A stretch of 64,000 bases of DNA from Streptomyces althioticus (GCA_014649355.1 BMSW01000008.1:1-64000), one strand, 5' to 3'. Numbered from the stretch's first letter, positions 31,383 through 40,995 are shown. Numbers and translations are program-made. Notes: generated by a model from the sequence alone, not told the origin.

Positions 31383-32255
31383 TCAACCGGCTTGCCCGAC
31401 CAGTTCCTTCTCCCGCTCGGGGGCGCGCGCCGCGGTCCGCTCCTTGGCGCAGGTGCGCGGGCAGGTGGCGCAGACGTCCGCCGGGCGCAGTGTGTAGAAC
31501 ATGCAGCAGCTCACCCGCTCCCGGGTGGCGGCGGCCGGCTCCCCGCCGGGCCCGGACGGCCTGCGGAACGTCACCGCGCCCACGTACGGCTTCGTCGCGC
31601 CCGGCAGCAGCAGCTCCAGCTCGCGCAGGGCCCGCTCCTCCTCGCCGAGCAGCCCGCCGACGTACCAGAGGCTCTCGACGATCTCGTCGGTCGCCATGCC
31701 CCACAGCGCCCGGCCGCGCCGGCGCATCCGGGGGCCGAATCCGGCCAGCACGGGCTCCAGGTGTTCGGCGACCGCCGCGCGCACCTCCGCCCGCAGCGCC
31801 TCCTCGTCCTCCACGACGCGCGCGCCGGGCAGGGTGGCGGCCGGGTCGTCCGGCAGGCAGGCGAAGCCGGCGGGGCGTACGGCCATGCGGCCGACGGCGA
31901 GCCCGGCTGCGGTGCGGTCGAACGAGACGTGCGTCACGGGGTAGCGCGGGACCCGGCGGTGCAGGAACCATGGCACGGTGATCAGCAGACAGGCCGGCCA
32001 GGCGTACCGGTGCAGACCGAAGCTGGCGATGACGTCGGGGCGGCCCTGCTGTCCGTAGTCCCGCCGCACCTGCGTGTCGTCCCAGGCGAGGAAGGCCTCC
32101 ATGGCGTCCCCGCCTGCGGCGAGGTCGGCGGCGGCGACCCAGCCGCCGCCCCGGGGGGCCGTCTCGCCCGCGCCGAGCTCGGTGACGGCGAGGGCCGGGA
32201 AGGCCTCCGCCAGGCGGGCGTACGCGTCCGCGACGGCCGAACCGGGCACGGCCAT
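31383..32255 (-). CDS. FhuF-like ferric-siderophore reductase, [2Fe-2S]
   Basis: The 290-residue cytosolic protein ends with the FhuF-type cluster motif: Cys250-Cys251, then Cys262 and Cys265 (SCCMFYTLRPADVCATC), with an extra Cys269. The main domain contains RRYPVTHVSFDR-like sequence around YPVTHVSFDRTAAGL, typical of the family. FhuF reduces iron in ferric siderophores so that it is released in the cell. An iron box sits 38 bases upstream of the start, which supports regulation by a DmdR/IdeR repressor. No siderophore transporter is adjacent. Confidence 0.88.
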   Translation of the reverse strand: MAVPGSAVADAYARLAEAFPALAVTELGAGETAPRGGGWVAAADLAAGGDAMEAFLAWDDTQVRRDYGQQGRPDVIASFGLHRYAWPACLLITVPWFLHRRVPRYPVTHVSFDRTAAGLAVGRMAVRPAGFACLPDDPAATLPGARVVEDEEALRAEVRAAVAEHLEPVLAGFGPRMRRRGRALWGMATDEIVESLWYVGGLLGEEERALRELELLLPGATKPYVGAVTFRRPSGPGGEPAAATRERVSCCMFYTLRPADVCATCPRTCAKERTAARAPEREKELVGQAG

Positions 32256-32292
32256 GGGACCACCCCTTCATGTCTCGTGGAGCCGGGCACTA

Positions 32293-32311
32293 AAAGGTAA
32301 GCCTCACCTTA
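32293..32311 (-). promoter_or_regulatory. Iron box (DmdR/IdeR operator)
   Basis: On the minus strand the sequence TAAGGTGAGGCTTACCTTT matches 14 of 19 positions of the consensus TTAGGTTAGGCTAACCTAA. It lies 38-56 bases upstream of the FhuF-like start. High iron should repress the gene. Confidence 0.82.
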
Positions 32312-32422
32312 CCCAACATCGCGGAGATGTGAACTGGCGTCCGATGCGCTTATGGTGCTTGACGCACAGGTGCCAACCCGCCGTAATGACCCCAAGTACC
32401 GACACGTCCGCAGGAGGACCTT

Positions 32423-33256
32423 GTGAAGCAGGGCACGCAGGGCTCCGCCGGGACGACGGCCGGCGAGGCGGCCCCGGCCGCCGGGGCCGCGCGGAGCCGC
32501 TTCCGGGTGCCCGCCCAGCCGGCCGCCGGTGCGGCGGACCGGCGCCGCGACGCCGACGGCGCGGGCGAGGGGTCCGCGCGCGGCGAGCACACCCACGGCG
32601 AGCCCGTCCTTCCGAGGCCCCGGCCCGCGGTCCGGCGGTCGTCCGTGCGCGGCCAGATCCTCACCGCCCTGCGCACCGCGCTGGTCACCGGCGACCTGCG
32701 GCCCGGCGAGGTCTACTCGGGGCCGGTGCTGGCCGAGCGGTTCGGCGTCTCCGCCACGCCCGTCCGCGAGGCCATGCAGCAGCTCGCCCAGGAGGGCGCG
32801 GTCGAGGTCGTGCCCAACCGGGGCTTCCGGGTCGTCGAGCGCAGCCCGCGGGAGCTGGCCGAGCTGGCGGAGGTGCGGGCACTGATCGAGGTGCCGGTGA
32901 TGCTGCGGCTGGCCCGTACGGTGCCGCCCGAGCGGTGGGCCGGACTGCGTCCGCTCGCCGAGGCCACCGTCCGCGCCGCGTCCTCCGGCTGCCGCGCCAC
33001 CTACGCCGACGCCGACCGGGCCTTCCACAGCGCGGTCCTCGCTCTCGCCGGGAACCAGCAACTGGTCGGCGTCGCCGAGGAGTTGCACCGTCGCGCCCAG
33101 TGGCCCCTGGTGGGCGGCGGCGCCCCCGGCGGCGGCACCCGCGCCGAACTCATCGCGGACGCCCACGAACACACGGCCCTGCTGGACGCGCTGATCGCGG
33201 GCGACCTGGATGTGGTGCGGGCGCTGGTGGGCGAGCACTTCAACGGGGCGGAGTAG
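32423..33256 (+). CDS. GntR-family regulator (FCD subfamily)
   Basis: GTG 32423 follows GGAGGACC and gives 277 residues. The first 70 are an Ala/Gly/Arg-rich extension without clear fold. Next comes a winged helix (RGQILTALRTALVTGDLRPGEVY, SATPVREAMQQLAQEGAVEVV) and then a helical FCD domain with metal or ligand residues (DADRAFHSAVLALAGN, DAHEHTALLDALIAGD). FCD regulators usually bind a carboxylic acid. The gene is divergent from the FhuF-like gene and has no obvious target besides itself. Confidence 0.87.
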   Translation: MKQGTQGSAGTTAGEAAPAAGAARSRFRVPAQPAAGAADRRRDADGAGEGSARGEHTHGEPVLPRPRPAVRRSSVRGQILTALRTALVTGDLRPGEVYSGPVLAERFGVSATPVREAMQQLAQEGAVEVVPNRGFRVVERSPRELAELAEVRALIEVPVMLRLARTVPPERWAGLRPLAEATVRAASSGCRATYADADRAFHSAVLALAGNQQLVGVAEELHRRAQWPLVGGGAPGGGTRAELIADAHEHTALLDALIAGDLDVVRALVGEHFNGAE

Positions 33257-33338
33257 GAGGGGCGTCCCCTCCAGCACCCCCGGCGGGATCGAGTGCCGCC
33301 GGCGCTTCGATCGGCCCGGGTGCCACCCGGGCCGATCG
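33256..33338 (+). terminator. Double hairpin terminator after the GntR gene
   Basis: GGAGGGG-CGT-CCCCTCC (33256-33272) directly follows the stop. CGATCGGCCCGGGT (33308-33321) then pairs without mismatch with ACCCGGGCCGATCG (33325-33338) over a 3-base loop. Confidence 0.82.
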
Positions 33339-33382
33339 CGCCCCTCGCCCGTGGGTGTGGCGGTCCACGGCCTGTGAACTGC

Positions 33383-33532
33383 TCACGCGCTCGCGCCCCC
33401 TCCATGGGGGCGGAGCCGCGCGGCGGGACGGATGGCGGTCATTTTGGCGAGGGCTTCCTGCATGTGGTCGGGCGGTACGTGGGCGCCGTCCAGGTCGTGT
33501 CAGGACGCCCACCTCGACGAAGCCCTCCCGGC
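33383..33532 (-). pseudogene. Degenerate coding relic, family unknown
   Basis: On the minus strand EGFVEVGVLT in one frame is followed, after a one-base shift, by HDLDGAHVPPDHMQEALAK and MTAIRPAA, then a stop at 33383-33385. Third codon positions are GC-rich across both parts. It reads like the C-terminal end of a protein, but I cannot name the family. The remaining gap up to 33973 has no convincing gene. Confidence 0.3.
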
Positions 33533-33973
33533 CCCGGGGAGGCACCGGGAGCGGTCCGGGCCCCGGAACCTCGCGCGCCGGGTCCACGAGTGCCGCCGGG
33601 CGCCCTCGCACCGGACGTGCCGCGCCCGCCCCGAGCTCCGGGCAACTCCCGATCCGGGCGGCGGGACACCGCGCCCGCCCGTGCGCCGCGCGCCGACGTC
33701 CCTGACGGCTCCGGGGGCGGCATGCCCCGCCGGATCCGCGGATGCCCCGAAGCGCGTCGGGCGCCGTGCCGCAGACGCCCCGGGCGTCGGTTCCTCGCGC
33801 CCCCACGCGCCGAACCCTCGACCAGCCGCCCATCTGGCATGCGCGCCCTGTACTCCGAGCACCACTCGAATGCCGTGAGCCGGGCCCTCGGACGCGTCCC
33901 CGGTGGCGCGCTCAGGATCTCAGGGTCGCCCTGAACCCTCGGTTCACCCGAACGAGACCCCCGTGAAGGAGCC
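33533..33973. other. Intergenic stretch without a recognised gene
   Basis: Several frames are open because of the base composition, but all translate to Arg/Pro/Gly-rich sequence without recognisable motifs. I see no gene, repeat or hairpin of note. Confidence 0.4.
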
Positions 33974-34756
33974 TCACGCCGTCGCCGCGTCCTCCTCCGG
34001 AGGGGCCAGGCGGTGGGCGAGCCAGGTGGGGACTCCGCCGAGGAGGCGGAACAGGCGGCGGGCCTCCTCGCGGAGGCGGGCGGCCTCCGGTTCCGTCTCC
34101 GTGTCCGCCAAGGACACCAGGGCCGGCGCCGTCCCGACCATGTACCCCAGCTCCTCGCGGATCCGCAGCGACTCCGCGAACCCGTGCCGGGCCTCCGTCA
34201 GCTCGCCCTCGCGCAGGGCGAGTCCGGCGAGATGGCGCCAGGTGGCGGACAGCAGCAGCGGGTCGGCGTGGGCGGTGGCGCCCGCGTGGGCCCGCCGGTA
34301 CGCGGCGCGGGCGGCCTGCGGGGAGCGGGTGAGGTTCTCCGCGATCAGCCCGCGCCGGAAGTCCAGCAGCGGCCGCCCCGGGGCGCCCGGCGCGATCAGC
34401 GCGGCGGCCCGGCCCAGCGCGGCGCGCGCCTCGTCGGCCCGGTCCCGGACCTGGAACAGCGTGGCGGCGTAGGCCAAGTACCCGCGTTCACAAGCGGCCG
34501 CGCCCCGCTCGTCGTCGGTGTGCGCCAGCGCCTCCGCCGTGCGCAGCGCGTCCTCCGCGTCCTCCCACCCCGCCTCGGTGTACAGACACCGCTCCACCAG
34601 CAGCGACGCCCGCTGCAGGGCCGCCTGAGGGGTGGCGGGGGTGAGCAGTGCGGCCGCGTCCACCCAGCAGGCGCGGGAGCGAAGCCGCCACACCGCCGTC
34701 TGGAGGGGATCGTCTTCGGCGGTCGTTCCGTCACCGGACATGGCGGTATGCGCCAC
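33974..34756 (-). CDS. TPR-like helical repeat protein
   Basis: GTG 34756 with GGGAGG five bases upstream is the best start and gives 260 residues. The protein is all helical with tetratricopeptide-like units (AALQRASLLVERCLYTEAG, DEARAALGRAAALI, LREGELTEARHGFAESLRI). No membrane segment or catalytic motif is visible. Proteins of this type occur widely in Streptomyces as unknowns, some as parts of regulators. Function unknown. Confidence 0.7.
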   Translation of the reverse strand: MAHTAMSGDGTTAEDDPLQTAVWRLRSRACWVDAAALLTPATPQAALQRASLLVERCLYTEAGWEDAEDALRTAEALAHTDDERGAAACERGYLAYAATLFQVRDRADEARAALGRAAALIAPGAPGRPLLDFRRGLIAENLTRSPQAARAAYRRAHAGATAHADPLLLSATWRHLAGLALREGELTEARHGFAESLRIREELGYMVGTAPALVSLADTETEPEAARLREEARRLFRLLGGVPTWLAHRLAPPEEDAATA

Positions 34757-34970
34757 GTTGCCCTCCCCGAGCACGCCATCGAGCTGTTGAGTGGTGGCCG
34801 CATCTCAGCACGAACCACCGGGCCCGGCCAAGAGGGCGGGTGAAGGATTTCACAAAGTCATGGGGAGGCGGGGCGGAAGCGGGGAGTCCGGCCTGGGGCC
34901 GGGTCCGCGGGGCGGGGCGTCCCGTCGCGGATGGATCCGTCGCGCGGCGGGTGCGGGTCGGTTGTGGCAG

Positions 34971-34993
34971 GTCGCGCAGTTCCCCGCGCCCCT
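34971..34993 (+). repeat. Dispersed intergenic repeat, copy 1
   Basis: The core GCGCAGTTCCCCGCGCCCCT, preceded by GTC, is shared with copies at 40,996, 52,671 and 52,746. It is a familiar Streptomyces intergenic element, usually half of a terminator-like inverted repeat. Confidence 0.85.
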
Positions 34994-35047
34994 GGGGGTG
35001 TTGGACCCGCGGTCGGTTGCCTGAGCCCCGCGTTCCGGGGGCGGTGT

Positions 35048-36742
35048 TCAGCTCATGCGGAGGGCCAGGAAGAAGTCCAGCTTGTCCTCCAGGCGGGACA
35101 GGTCACGTCCCGTCAACTGCTCGATGCGGCCGACGCGGTAGCGCAGCGTGTTGACGTGCAGGTGGAGGCGGGTGGCGCAGCGGGTCCAGGAGCCGTCGGA
35201 GTCGAGGAACGCCTCCAGGGTGGGGATCAGCTCGGCGCGGTGCCGGCGGTCGTACTCCCGCAGCGGGTCCAGCAGCCGTGCGGTGAACGCGCGCCGCACG
35301 TCGTCGGGGACGAACGGCAGCAGCAGCACGTGCGAGGCCAGCTCCTGGTGTCCGGCCGCGCACACCCGGCCGGGGCGCGCCGCGGCGACCCGGCGCGCGT
35401 GCCGGGCCTCCTCCAGCGCGCCGCGCAGCCCCTCGGCCGAGTGCACCGCGGCGGACACGCCGACGGTGAGCCGTCCGTCGCCGTCGAGGCCCGCCGTCAG
35501 CGGCCGCCGCACGGACTCGAGGAGCGCGTCGGCCAGCACGCCGGGCCCGGCCTCGTCGTGCTCGTCGGCCACGGAGGGCAGCGGGACCAGCGCGATCGCC
35601 TCGTCGCCGGAGTGCGCCACCGCGATCCGGTCGGACGGCTCGGGTCCGGTCGACGCCGGGTCGACGAGGATCTCCTCGAGCAGCGCCTGGGTGACCGGCC
35701 CGCCGTCGCCACGCCCGTCCTCCCACTCGACGCGGGCGACGACGACCTGCCAGTGCGGCGCGGTCCCGAGACCGGGCAGCAGCACCGGCGCGGCGACCCG
35801 CAGACGCGCCGCGATCTCCGCGGGCGCGGCGCCCGTCTGCACCAGTTCCAGCACCTCCTGCGCGAGCCGCCGCCGCACCGTGCGCGCCGCGTCCCGCCGG
35901 TCCCGCTCGACGGCGATCAGCTGGGTGACGCCCTGGAGGAGGTCCAGCCGCTCCTCGGCCCAGTCGCCCGCGTCCGCCTCGACCGCCAGCAGCCAGTCCG
36001 CCAGCATCGTCTCGCGCGGGTCGCCCGGCTCGGAGGACGGACCGTGCCCGCTGCCCCGCACCGGGAAGAGGCTGTACGTCGTGCGGTCCAGCACCACCCG
36101 GTGCGGGCCGCGCCGTCCGGTCCGCACGGCCGCCAGATGCTCCGCCGCGAGCCGCGCGCACGCCTCGGCGTCCAGCGCGGGCACACCGCCGCGCGCCCCC
36201 GCGGTCTCCTTGGGTGCCGCGATCAGCCGCCCGGTGGGCGAGAGGACCCACGCGCGCAGGTCCAGGTCCGAGCCGAGCAGGTCGAGCACCACGTCGGGGC
36301 CGCCGCCCGCAGGGCCTGAGGTCATCATCCGCCGGTGCCGGTCGACGACGGCCGCCAAGTCTCCGGCGCGCTCCCCGGACACCTGCCGCACCACGTGCTC
36401 GGTGATGGTCGCGAACGCCACCGACTCGTGCACCGCGAACAGCGGCAGCCGGTGCCGCGCGCACGCCTCGACCAGGTCGTCGGGGACGTCCCCCAGCTCC
36501 GCCTCGCCCGCGGCGAGCGCGGCCACCCCGGCCTGCACCAGGAGCCGTACGAACGGCTCGGAGTCGGCGGCGCCGCGGCGCCAGGCCAGTCCGGTCAGCA
36601 CCAGCTCGCCGCCGGACAGGTAGCGGCTGGGGTCGCGCAGATCCGTGGTCATCACGCCGCGCACCCCGCGGTCCAGCTCGTCCTCCCCGCCGAGCAGCTT
36701 CAGGCCCAGCGCGTCGGTGTCCAGCAGTGCGCGCAGCCGCAT
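35048..36742 (-). CDS. PucR-family transcriptional regulator of purine catabolism
   Basis: ATG 36742 gives 564 residues. The N-terminal PucR domain (residues 1-125: LRALLDTDALGLKLLGGEDE, DPSRYLSGGELVLTGL) is followed by a central region and a C-terminal PucR-type helix-turn-helix (TRLHLHVNTLRYRVGRIEQL) close to the end. In Bacillus PucR activates purine-degradation genes. Here the gene is divergent from the three xanthine dehydrogenase genes, with a 359-base gap, so it very likely controls them. Confidence 0.9.
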   Translation of the reverse strand: MRLRALLDTDALGLKLLGGEDELDRGVRGVMTTDLRDPSRYLSGGELVLTGLAWRRGAADSEPFVRLLVQAGVAALAAGEAELGDVPDDLVEACARHRLPLFAVHESVAFATITEHVVRQVSGERAGDLAAVVDRHRRMMTSGPAGGGPDVVLDLLGSDLDLRAWVLSPTGRLIAAPKETAGARGGVPALDAEACARLAAEHLAAVRTGRRGPHRVVLDRTTYSLFPVRGSGHGPSSEPGDPRETMLADWLLAVEADAGDWAEERLDLLQGVTQLIAVERDRRDAARTVRRRLAQEVLELVQTGAAPAEIAARLRVAAPVLLPGLGTAPHWQVVVARVEWEDGRGDGGPVTQALLEEILVDPASTGPEPSDRIAVAHSGDEAIALVPLPSVADEHDEAGPGVLADALLESVRRPLTAGLDGDGRLTVGVSAAVHSAEGLRGALEEARHARRVAAARPGRVCAAGHQELASHVLLLPFVPDDVRRAFTARLLDPLREYDRRHRAELIPTLEAFLDSDGSWTRCATRLHLHVNTLRYRVGRIEQLTGRDLSRLEDKLDFFLALRMS

Positions 36743-37101
36743 TCTCGTCGCCGCCGTTCCTTGTCTCGGTGCCCGCGCGGGTGTCGTACCCGTGGGGAGG
36801 GTGAAGGGATGGTCGGGAGAGGCCCGGGGGACTGGCCTGCGGACATGCTCCGCCGGCTCCCGATCGCCTCCGGCGTTACTGGAGGAAGACCGGAAGGTTA
36901 CTGGGGCTCTCCGTTCATACGAATCTACAAGATGCCCGCGTTGGCCAGCCAACTCCTTCATGGTTTCCGTGACTGACCCGGGCGGAGTAGGCGGCGGTGT
37001 ACTGGGCGCACTCCACGTGAACACCGCAGGAACGAGCCGGGCCCGCCGCACACGGATTGGCTCAATCTGTACGCCCCACGAGACGAAGAAGAGAGCCGGT
37101 C
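36743..37101. promoter_or_regulatory. Divergent pucR-xdh promoter region
   Basis: This 359-base gap separates the divergent PucR and xanthine dehydrogenase genes and must hold both promoters. The palindrome GTTGGC-CA-GCCAAC at 36,940-36,953 is the best operator candidate. I see no clear -35/-10 pair and no gene. Confidence 0.45.
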
Positions 37102-37992
37102 ATGGACTTCCTTCGCCCCGCCAGCTGGGAGGAGGCGCTCGCCGCGAAGGCCGAGCACCCCACCGCTGTGCCGATCGCGGGCGGCACCGACGTGATGGTC
37201 GAGATCAACTTCGACCACCGCCGTCCCGAGTACCTGATGGACCTCACCCGCATCGGTGATCTTTACGAGTGGGAGGTGGGCGACGACACCGTACGGCTCG
37301 GCGCCTCCGTCCCCTACGCGAAGATCATGGAGCATCTGCGCCCCGAGCTGCCGGGCCTGGCCCTCGCCTCCCACACGGTCGCCTCCCCGCAGATCCGCAA
37401 CCGCGGCGGCGTCGGCGGCAACCTCGGCACCGCCTCCCCGGCCGGCGACGCCCACCCCGCACTGCTCGCGGCCGGCGCCGAGGTCGAGGTCGAGTCTGTA
37501 CGCGGGTCCCGCCGTATCCCCGTCGACGACTTCTACACCGGCGTGAAGCGCAACGCGCTCGCGCCCGACGAACTGATCCGCGCCGTCCACATCGACAAGG
37601 CCGACGGACCCCAGCAGTACTCCAAGGTCGGCACGCGCAACGCCATGGTCATCGCCGTGTGCGCCTTCGGCCTCGCCCTGCACCCGGAGACCCGCACGGT
37701 CCGCACCGGCATCGGCTCCGCCGCCCCGACCCCGATCCGGGCGACGGCCGCCGAGGACTTCCTGAACGCCGCCCTGGAGGAGGGCGGCTTCTGGGACAAC
37801 GGGAAGATCATCACCCCGTCCGTGGCGAAGCAGTTCGCCGACCTGTGCGCGGCCGCCTGCAACCCCATCGACGACGTGCGCGGCACCGCGAGCTACCGCC
37901 GCCACGCGGTCGGTGTGATGGCCCGCCGCACCCTGACCTGGACCTGGGAGTCGTACCGCGGCGCCCACCGCACCACGGAGGGAGCCGCGTAA
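37102..37992 (+). CDS. Xanthine dehydrogenase, FAD-binding subunit
   Basis: The 296-residue protein starts MDFLRPASWEEALAAK. It has the FAD-binding pattern of the molybdenum hydroxylase medium subunit: PIAGGTDVMVEIN at about residues 31-44 and IRNRGGVGGNLGTASPAGD near 105-122 (second FAD loop). The C-terminal CO-dehydrogenase flavoprotein domain contains SYRRHAVGVMARR. It passes electrons from the iron-sulfur subunit to NAD or another acceptor. Its stop overlaps the next start (TAATG). Confidence 0.92.
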   Translation: MDFLRPASWEEALAAKAEHPTAVPIAGGTDVMVEINFDHRRPEYLMDLTRIGDLYEWEVGDDTVRLGASVPYAKIMEHLRPELPGLALASHTVASPQIRNRGGVGGNLGTASPAGDAHPALLAAGAEVEVESVRGSRRIPVDDFYTGVKRNALAPDELIRAVHIDKADGPQQYSKVGTRNAMVIAVCAFGLALHPETRTVRTGIGSAAPTPIRATAAEDFLNAALEEGGFWDNGKIITPSVAKQFADLCAAACNPIDDVRGTASYRRHAVGVMARRTLTWTWESYRGAHRTTEGAA

Positions 37993-38567
37993 TGCGCGTC
38001 AACTTCACCGTCAACGGACGCCCCCAGCAGGCCGACGACGTCTGGGAGGGCGAGTCCCTCCTCTACGTCCTGCGCGAGCGCCTCGGCCTGCCCGGCTCCA
38101 AGAACGCCTGCGAACAGGGCGAGTGCGGCTCCTGCACGGTACGGCTCGACGGCGTGCCCGTCTGCTCCTGCCTGGTCGCCGCCGGACAGGCCGAGGGCCG
38201 CGAGGTCGTCACCGTGGAGGGCCTCGCCGACCACGCCCGCCAGCGCGCCTGCGGTACGGGCGGCACCTGCGGCACCTCCCTCGACGAGGCCAAGGGATGG
38301 ACGGCCGACGGCACCGACTCGCAGACCGGCGAGGGCGCCGAACTCTCTCCCGTGCAGCAGGCGTTCATCGACGCCGGAGCCGTCCAGTGCGGCTTCTGCA
38401 CACCCGGTCTGCTGGTCGCCGCCGACGAGATGCTGGAACGCAACCCCAACCCGTCCGACGCGGACATCCGTGAGGCGCTGTCCGGCAACCTGTGCCGCTG
38501 CACCGGCTACGAGAAGATCATGGACGCGGTCCGCCTCGCGGCCGCCCGCCAGTCCGAGGGGGTCTGA
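37992..38567 (+). CDS. Xanthine dehydrogenase, [2Fe-2S] subunit
   Basis: The 191-residue protein has a plant-type ferredoxin domain (CEQGECGSC, then C at VPVCSC) and the helical second cluster domain (QCGFCTPG, GNLCRCTGYEKI). Between them lies an insertion of about 35 residues (ACGTGGTCGTSLDEAKGW through TGEGAEL) rich in Gly, Thr and Cys, where most homologues go straight to HPVQQAF. I recall the same insert in other Streptomyces copies, so it is a lineage trait rather than a local event. It overlaps the upstream gene and lies 2 bases before the molybdenum subunit gene. Confidence 0.93.
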   Translation: MRVNFTVNGRPQQADDVWEGESLLYVLRERLGLPGSKNACEQGECGSCTVRLDGVPVCSCLVAAGQAEGREVVTVEGLADHARQRACGTGGTCGTSLDEAKGWTADGTDSQTGEGAELSPVQQAFIDAGAVQCGFCTPGLLVAADEMLERNPNPSDADIREALSGNLCRCTGYEKIMDAVRLAAARQSEGV

Positions 38568-38569
38568 GC

Positions 38570-40954
38570 ATGCCCACGAACGGCGTTCCCACGAAGATCA
38601 CACAAGGATCCGGCACCAAGGGCGGCATCGGCGAGTCCACCCTCCGCCCCGACGGCACCCTCAAGGTCACCGGAGAGTTCGCGTACTCCTCCGACATGTG
38701 GCACGAGGACATGCTCTGGGGCCAGATCCTGCGCTCCACCGTCGCCCACGCCGAGATCGTCTCCATCGACACCGCCGAGGCCCTCGCCACGCCGGGCGTG
38801 TACGCCGTCATGACGTACGACGACCTGCCGACCGAGGTGAAGCACTACGGCCTGGAGATCCGGGACACCCCCGTCCTCGCCCACGGCAAGGTCCGCCACC
38901 ACGGCGAGCCCGTCGCGATCGTCGCCGCCGACCACCCGGAGACGGCCCGCCGCGCCGCCGCGAAGATCAAGGTGGACTACCGCGAACTGCCCGTGATCAC
39001 CGACGAGGCCTCCGCGACCGCCCCCGACGCGATCCTGATCCACGAGGACCGCGACGACCACCACATCGGGCACGTCCCGCACCCCAACATCGTGCACCGC
39101 CAGCCCATCGTGCGCGGCGACGTCGCGGCGGCCCGGGAGCGGGCCGACGTGATCGTCGAGGGCGAGTACACCTTCGGCATGCAGGACCAGGCCTTCCTCG
39201 GCCCCGAGTCCGGCCTCGCCGTGCCCGAGGAGGACGGCGGCGTCCACCTCTACATCGCCACCCAGTGGCTCCACTCCGACCTGCGCCAGATCGCGCCCGT
39301 GCTCGGCCTGCCCGAGGACAAGGTGCGGATGACCCTGGCCGGCGTCGGCGGCGCGTTCGGCGGGCGCGAGGACCTGTCCATGCAGATCCACGCCTGCCTG
39401 CTCGCCCTGCGCACCGGCAAGCCCGTCAAGATCGTCTACAACCGTTTCGAGTCCTTCTTCGGCCACGTCCACCGCCACCCCGCCAAGCTGCACTACGAGC
39501 ACGGCGCCACCGCGGACGGCAGGCTGACCCACGTCAGGGCCCGCATCGTCCTCGACGGCGGCGCGTACGCCTCCGCCTCCCCGGCCGTGGTCGGCAACGC
39601 CTCCTCCCTCGGCGTCGGGCCGTACGCCGTCGACGACGTCGACATCGAGGCGATCGCCCTCTACACCAACAACCCGCCCTGCGGAGCCATGCGCGGCTTC
39701 GGCGCGGTCCAGGCGTGCTTCGCCTACGAGGCGCAGATGGACAAGCTCGCGGCGAAGCTCGGCATCGACCCGGTGGAGCTGCGGCAGCGCAACGCCATGG
39801 AACAGGGCACGCTCCTGCCCACCGGGCAGCCCGTCGACTCGCCGGCGCCCGTCGCCGAACTCCTGCGCCGGGTCAAGGCGATGCCCATGCCGCCCGAACG
39901 CCAGTGGGAGTCCAGCGAGGGCGCCGACGTGCGCCAGCTCCCCGGGGGCCTGTCCAACACCACGCACGGCGAGGGCGTCGTCCGGGGCGTCGGCTACGCG
40001 GTCGGCATCAAGAACGTCGGCTTCTCCGAGGGCTTCGACGACTACTCCACCGCCCGCGTCCGCATGGAGGTCGTCGGCGGTGAGCCCGTCGCCACCGTGC
40101 ACACGGCGATGGCCGAGGTCGGCCAGGGCGGCGTCACCGTCCACGCCCAGATCGCCCGCACGGAGCTGGGCGTCACCCAGGTGACGATCCACCCGGCCGA
40201 CACCCGCGTGGGCTCCGCCGGTTCGACGTCCGCGTCCCGCCAGACGTACGTCACCGGCGGCGCGATCAAGAACGCCTGCGAGCTGGTGCGGGAGAAGGTC
40301 CTGGAACTCGGCCGGCGCAAGCTGGGCTCCTACCACCCCGCCTGGGCGCACGCCGAACTCCTGTTGGAGGGCGGCAAGGTCGTCACCGACGCGGGAGAGG
40401 TCCTCGCCGACCTCGTGGACGTCCTCGGCGACGAGGCCGTCGAGGTCGAGGAGGAGTGGCGGCACCGCGCGACCGAACCCTTCGACCTGCGCACCGGCCA
40501 GGGCAACGGCCACGTCCAGTACTCCTTCGCCGCGCACCGGGCGGTCGTCGAGGTCGACACGGAGCTGGGGCTCGTGAAGGTGATCGAGCTGGCCTGCGCG
40601 CAGGACGTCGGCAAGGCGCTGAACCCGCTGTCCGTCGTGGGCCAGATCCAGGGTGGGACCACCCAGGGCCTGGGCGTGGCGGTCATGGAGGAGATCCTGG
40701 TCGACCCGAAGACGGCGAAGGTGCGGAATCCGTCCTTCACGGACTATCTGATTCCGACGATCCTCGACACGCCGACCATCCCGGTCGACGTCCTCGAACT
40801 CGCCGACGACCACGCGCCGTACGGCCTCCGAGGCATCGGCGAGGCGCCTACGTTGTCGTCGACACCGGCGGTGCTGGCGGCGATCCGGGCGGCGACGGGT
40901 CGGGAACTGAACAGAACGCCGGTCCGCCCGGAACACCTCACGGGCGCGTCGTAA
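38570..40954 (+). CDS. Xanthine dehydrogenase, molybdopterin-binding subunit
   Basis: The 794-residue protein starts MPTNGVPTKITQ. Motifs of the large subunit are present: GVGGAFGGRED (cofactor loop), NPPCGAMRGFGAVQACFAYE (substrate Arg region), EVGQGGVTVHAQIA, QDVGKALNP, and the catalytic Glu in GIGEAPTLSSTPA. It hydroxylates hypoxanthine and xanthine to urate using a molybdenum-cytosine or molybdopterin cofactor. With the two preceding genes it forms a complete three-subunit enzyme. Confidence 0.93.
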   Translation: MPTNGVPTKITQGSGTKGGIGESTLRPDGTLKVTGEFAYSSDMWHEDMLWGQILRSTVAHAEIVSIDTAEALATPGVYAVMTYDDLPTEVKHYGLEIRDTPVLAHGKVRHHGEPVAIVAADHPETARRAAAKIKVDYRELPVITDEASATAPDAILIHEDRDDHHIGHVPHPNIVHRQPIVRGDVAAARERADVIVEGEYTFGMQDQAFLGPESGLAVPEEDGGVHLYIATQWLHSDLRQIAPVLGLPEDKVRMTLAGVGGAFGGREDLSMQIHACLLALRTGKPVKIVYNRFESFFGHVHRHPAKLHYEHGATADGRLTHVRARIVLDGGAYASASPAVVGNASSLGVGPYAVDDVDIEAIALYTNNPPCGAMRGFGAVQACFAYEAQMDKLAAKLGIDPVELRQRNAMEQGTLLPTGQPVDSPAPVAELLRRVKAMPMPPERQWESSEGADVRQLPGGLSNTTHGEGVVRGVGYAVGIKNVGFSEGFDDYSTARVRMEVVGGEPVATVHTAMAEVGQGGVTVHAQIARTELGVTQVTIHPADTRVGSAGSTSASRQTYVTGGAIKNACELVREKVLELGRRKLGSYHPAWAHAELLLEGGKVVTDAGEVLADLVDVLGDEAVEVEEEWRHRATEPFDLRTGQGNGHVQYSFAAHRAVVEVDTELGLVKVIELACAQDVGKALNPLSVVGQIQGGTTQGLGVAVMEEILVDPKTAKVRNPSFTDYLIPTILDTPTIPVDVLELADDHAPYGLRGIGEAPTLSSTPAVLAAIRAATGRELNRTPVRPEHLTGAS

Positions 40955-40995
40955 CGCCCTGGCTTGCAACGCCGGGTGCGGGACCTCCGTGGCTG

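Noticed and set aside
38507..40969. An 820-codon open frame on the minus strand
   Set aside because: It is the antisense shadow of the xanthine dehydrogenase molybdenum subunit, caused by GC-rich codon use.
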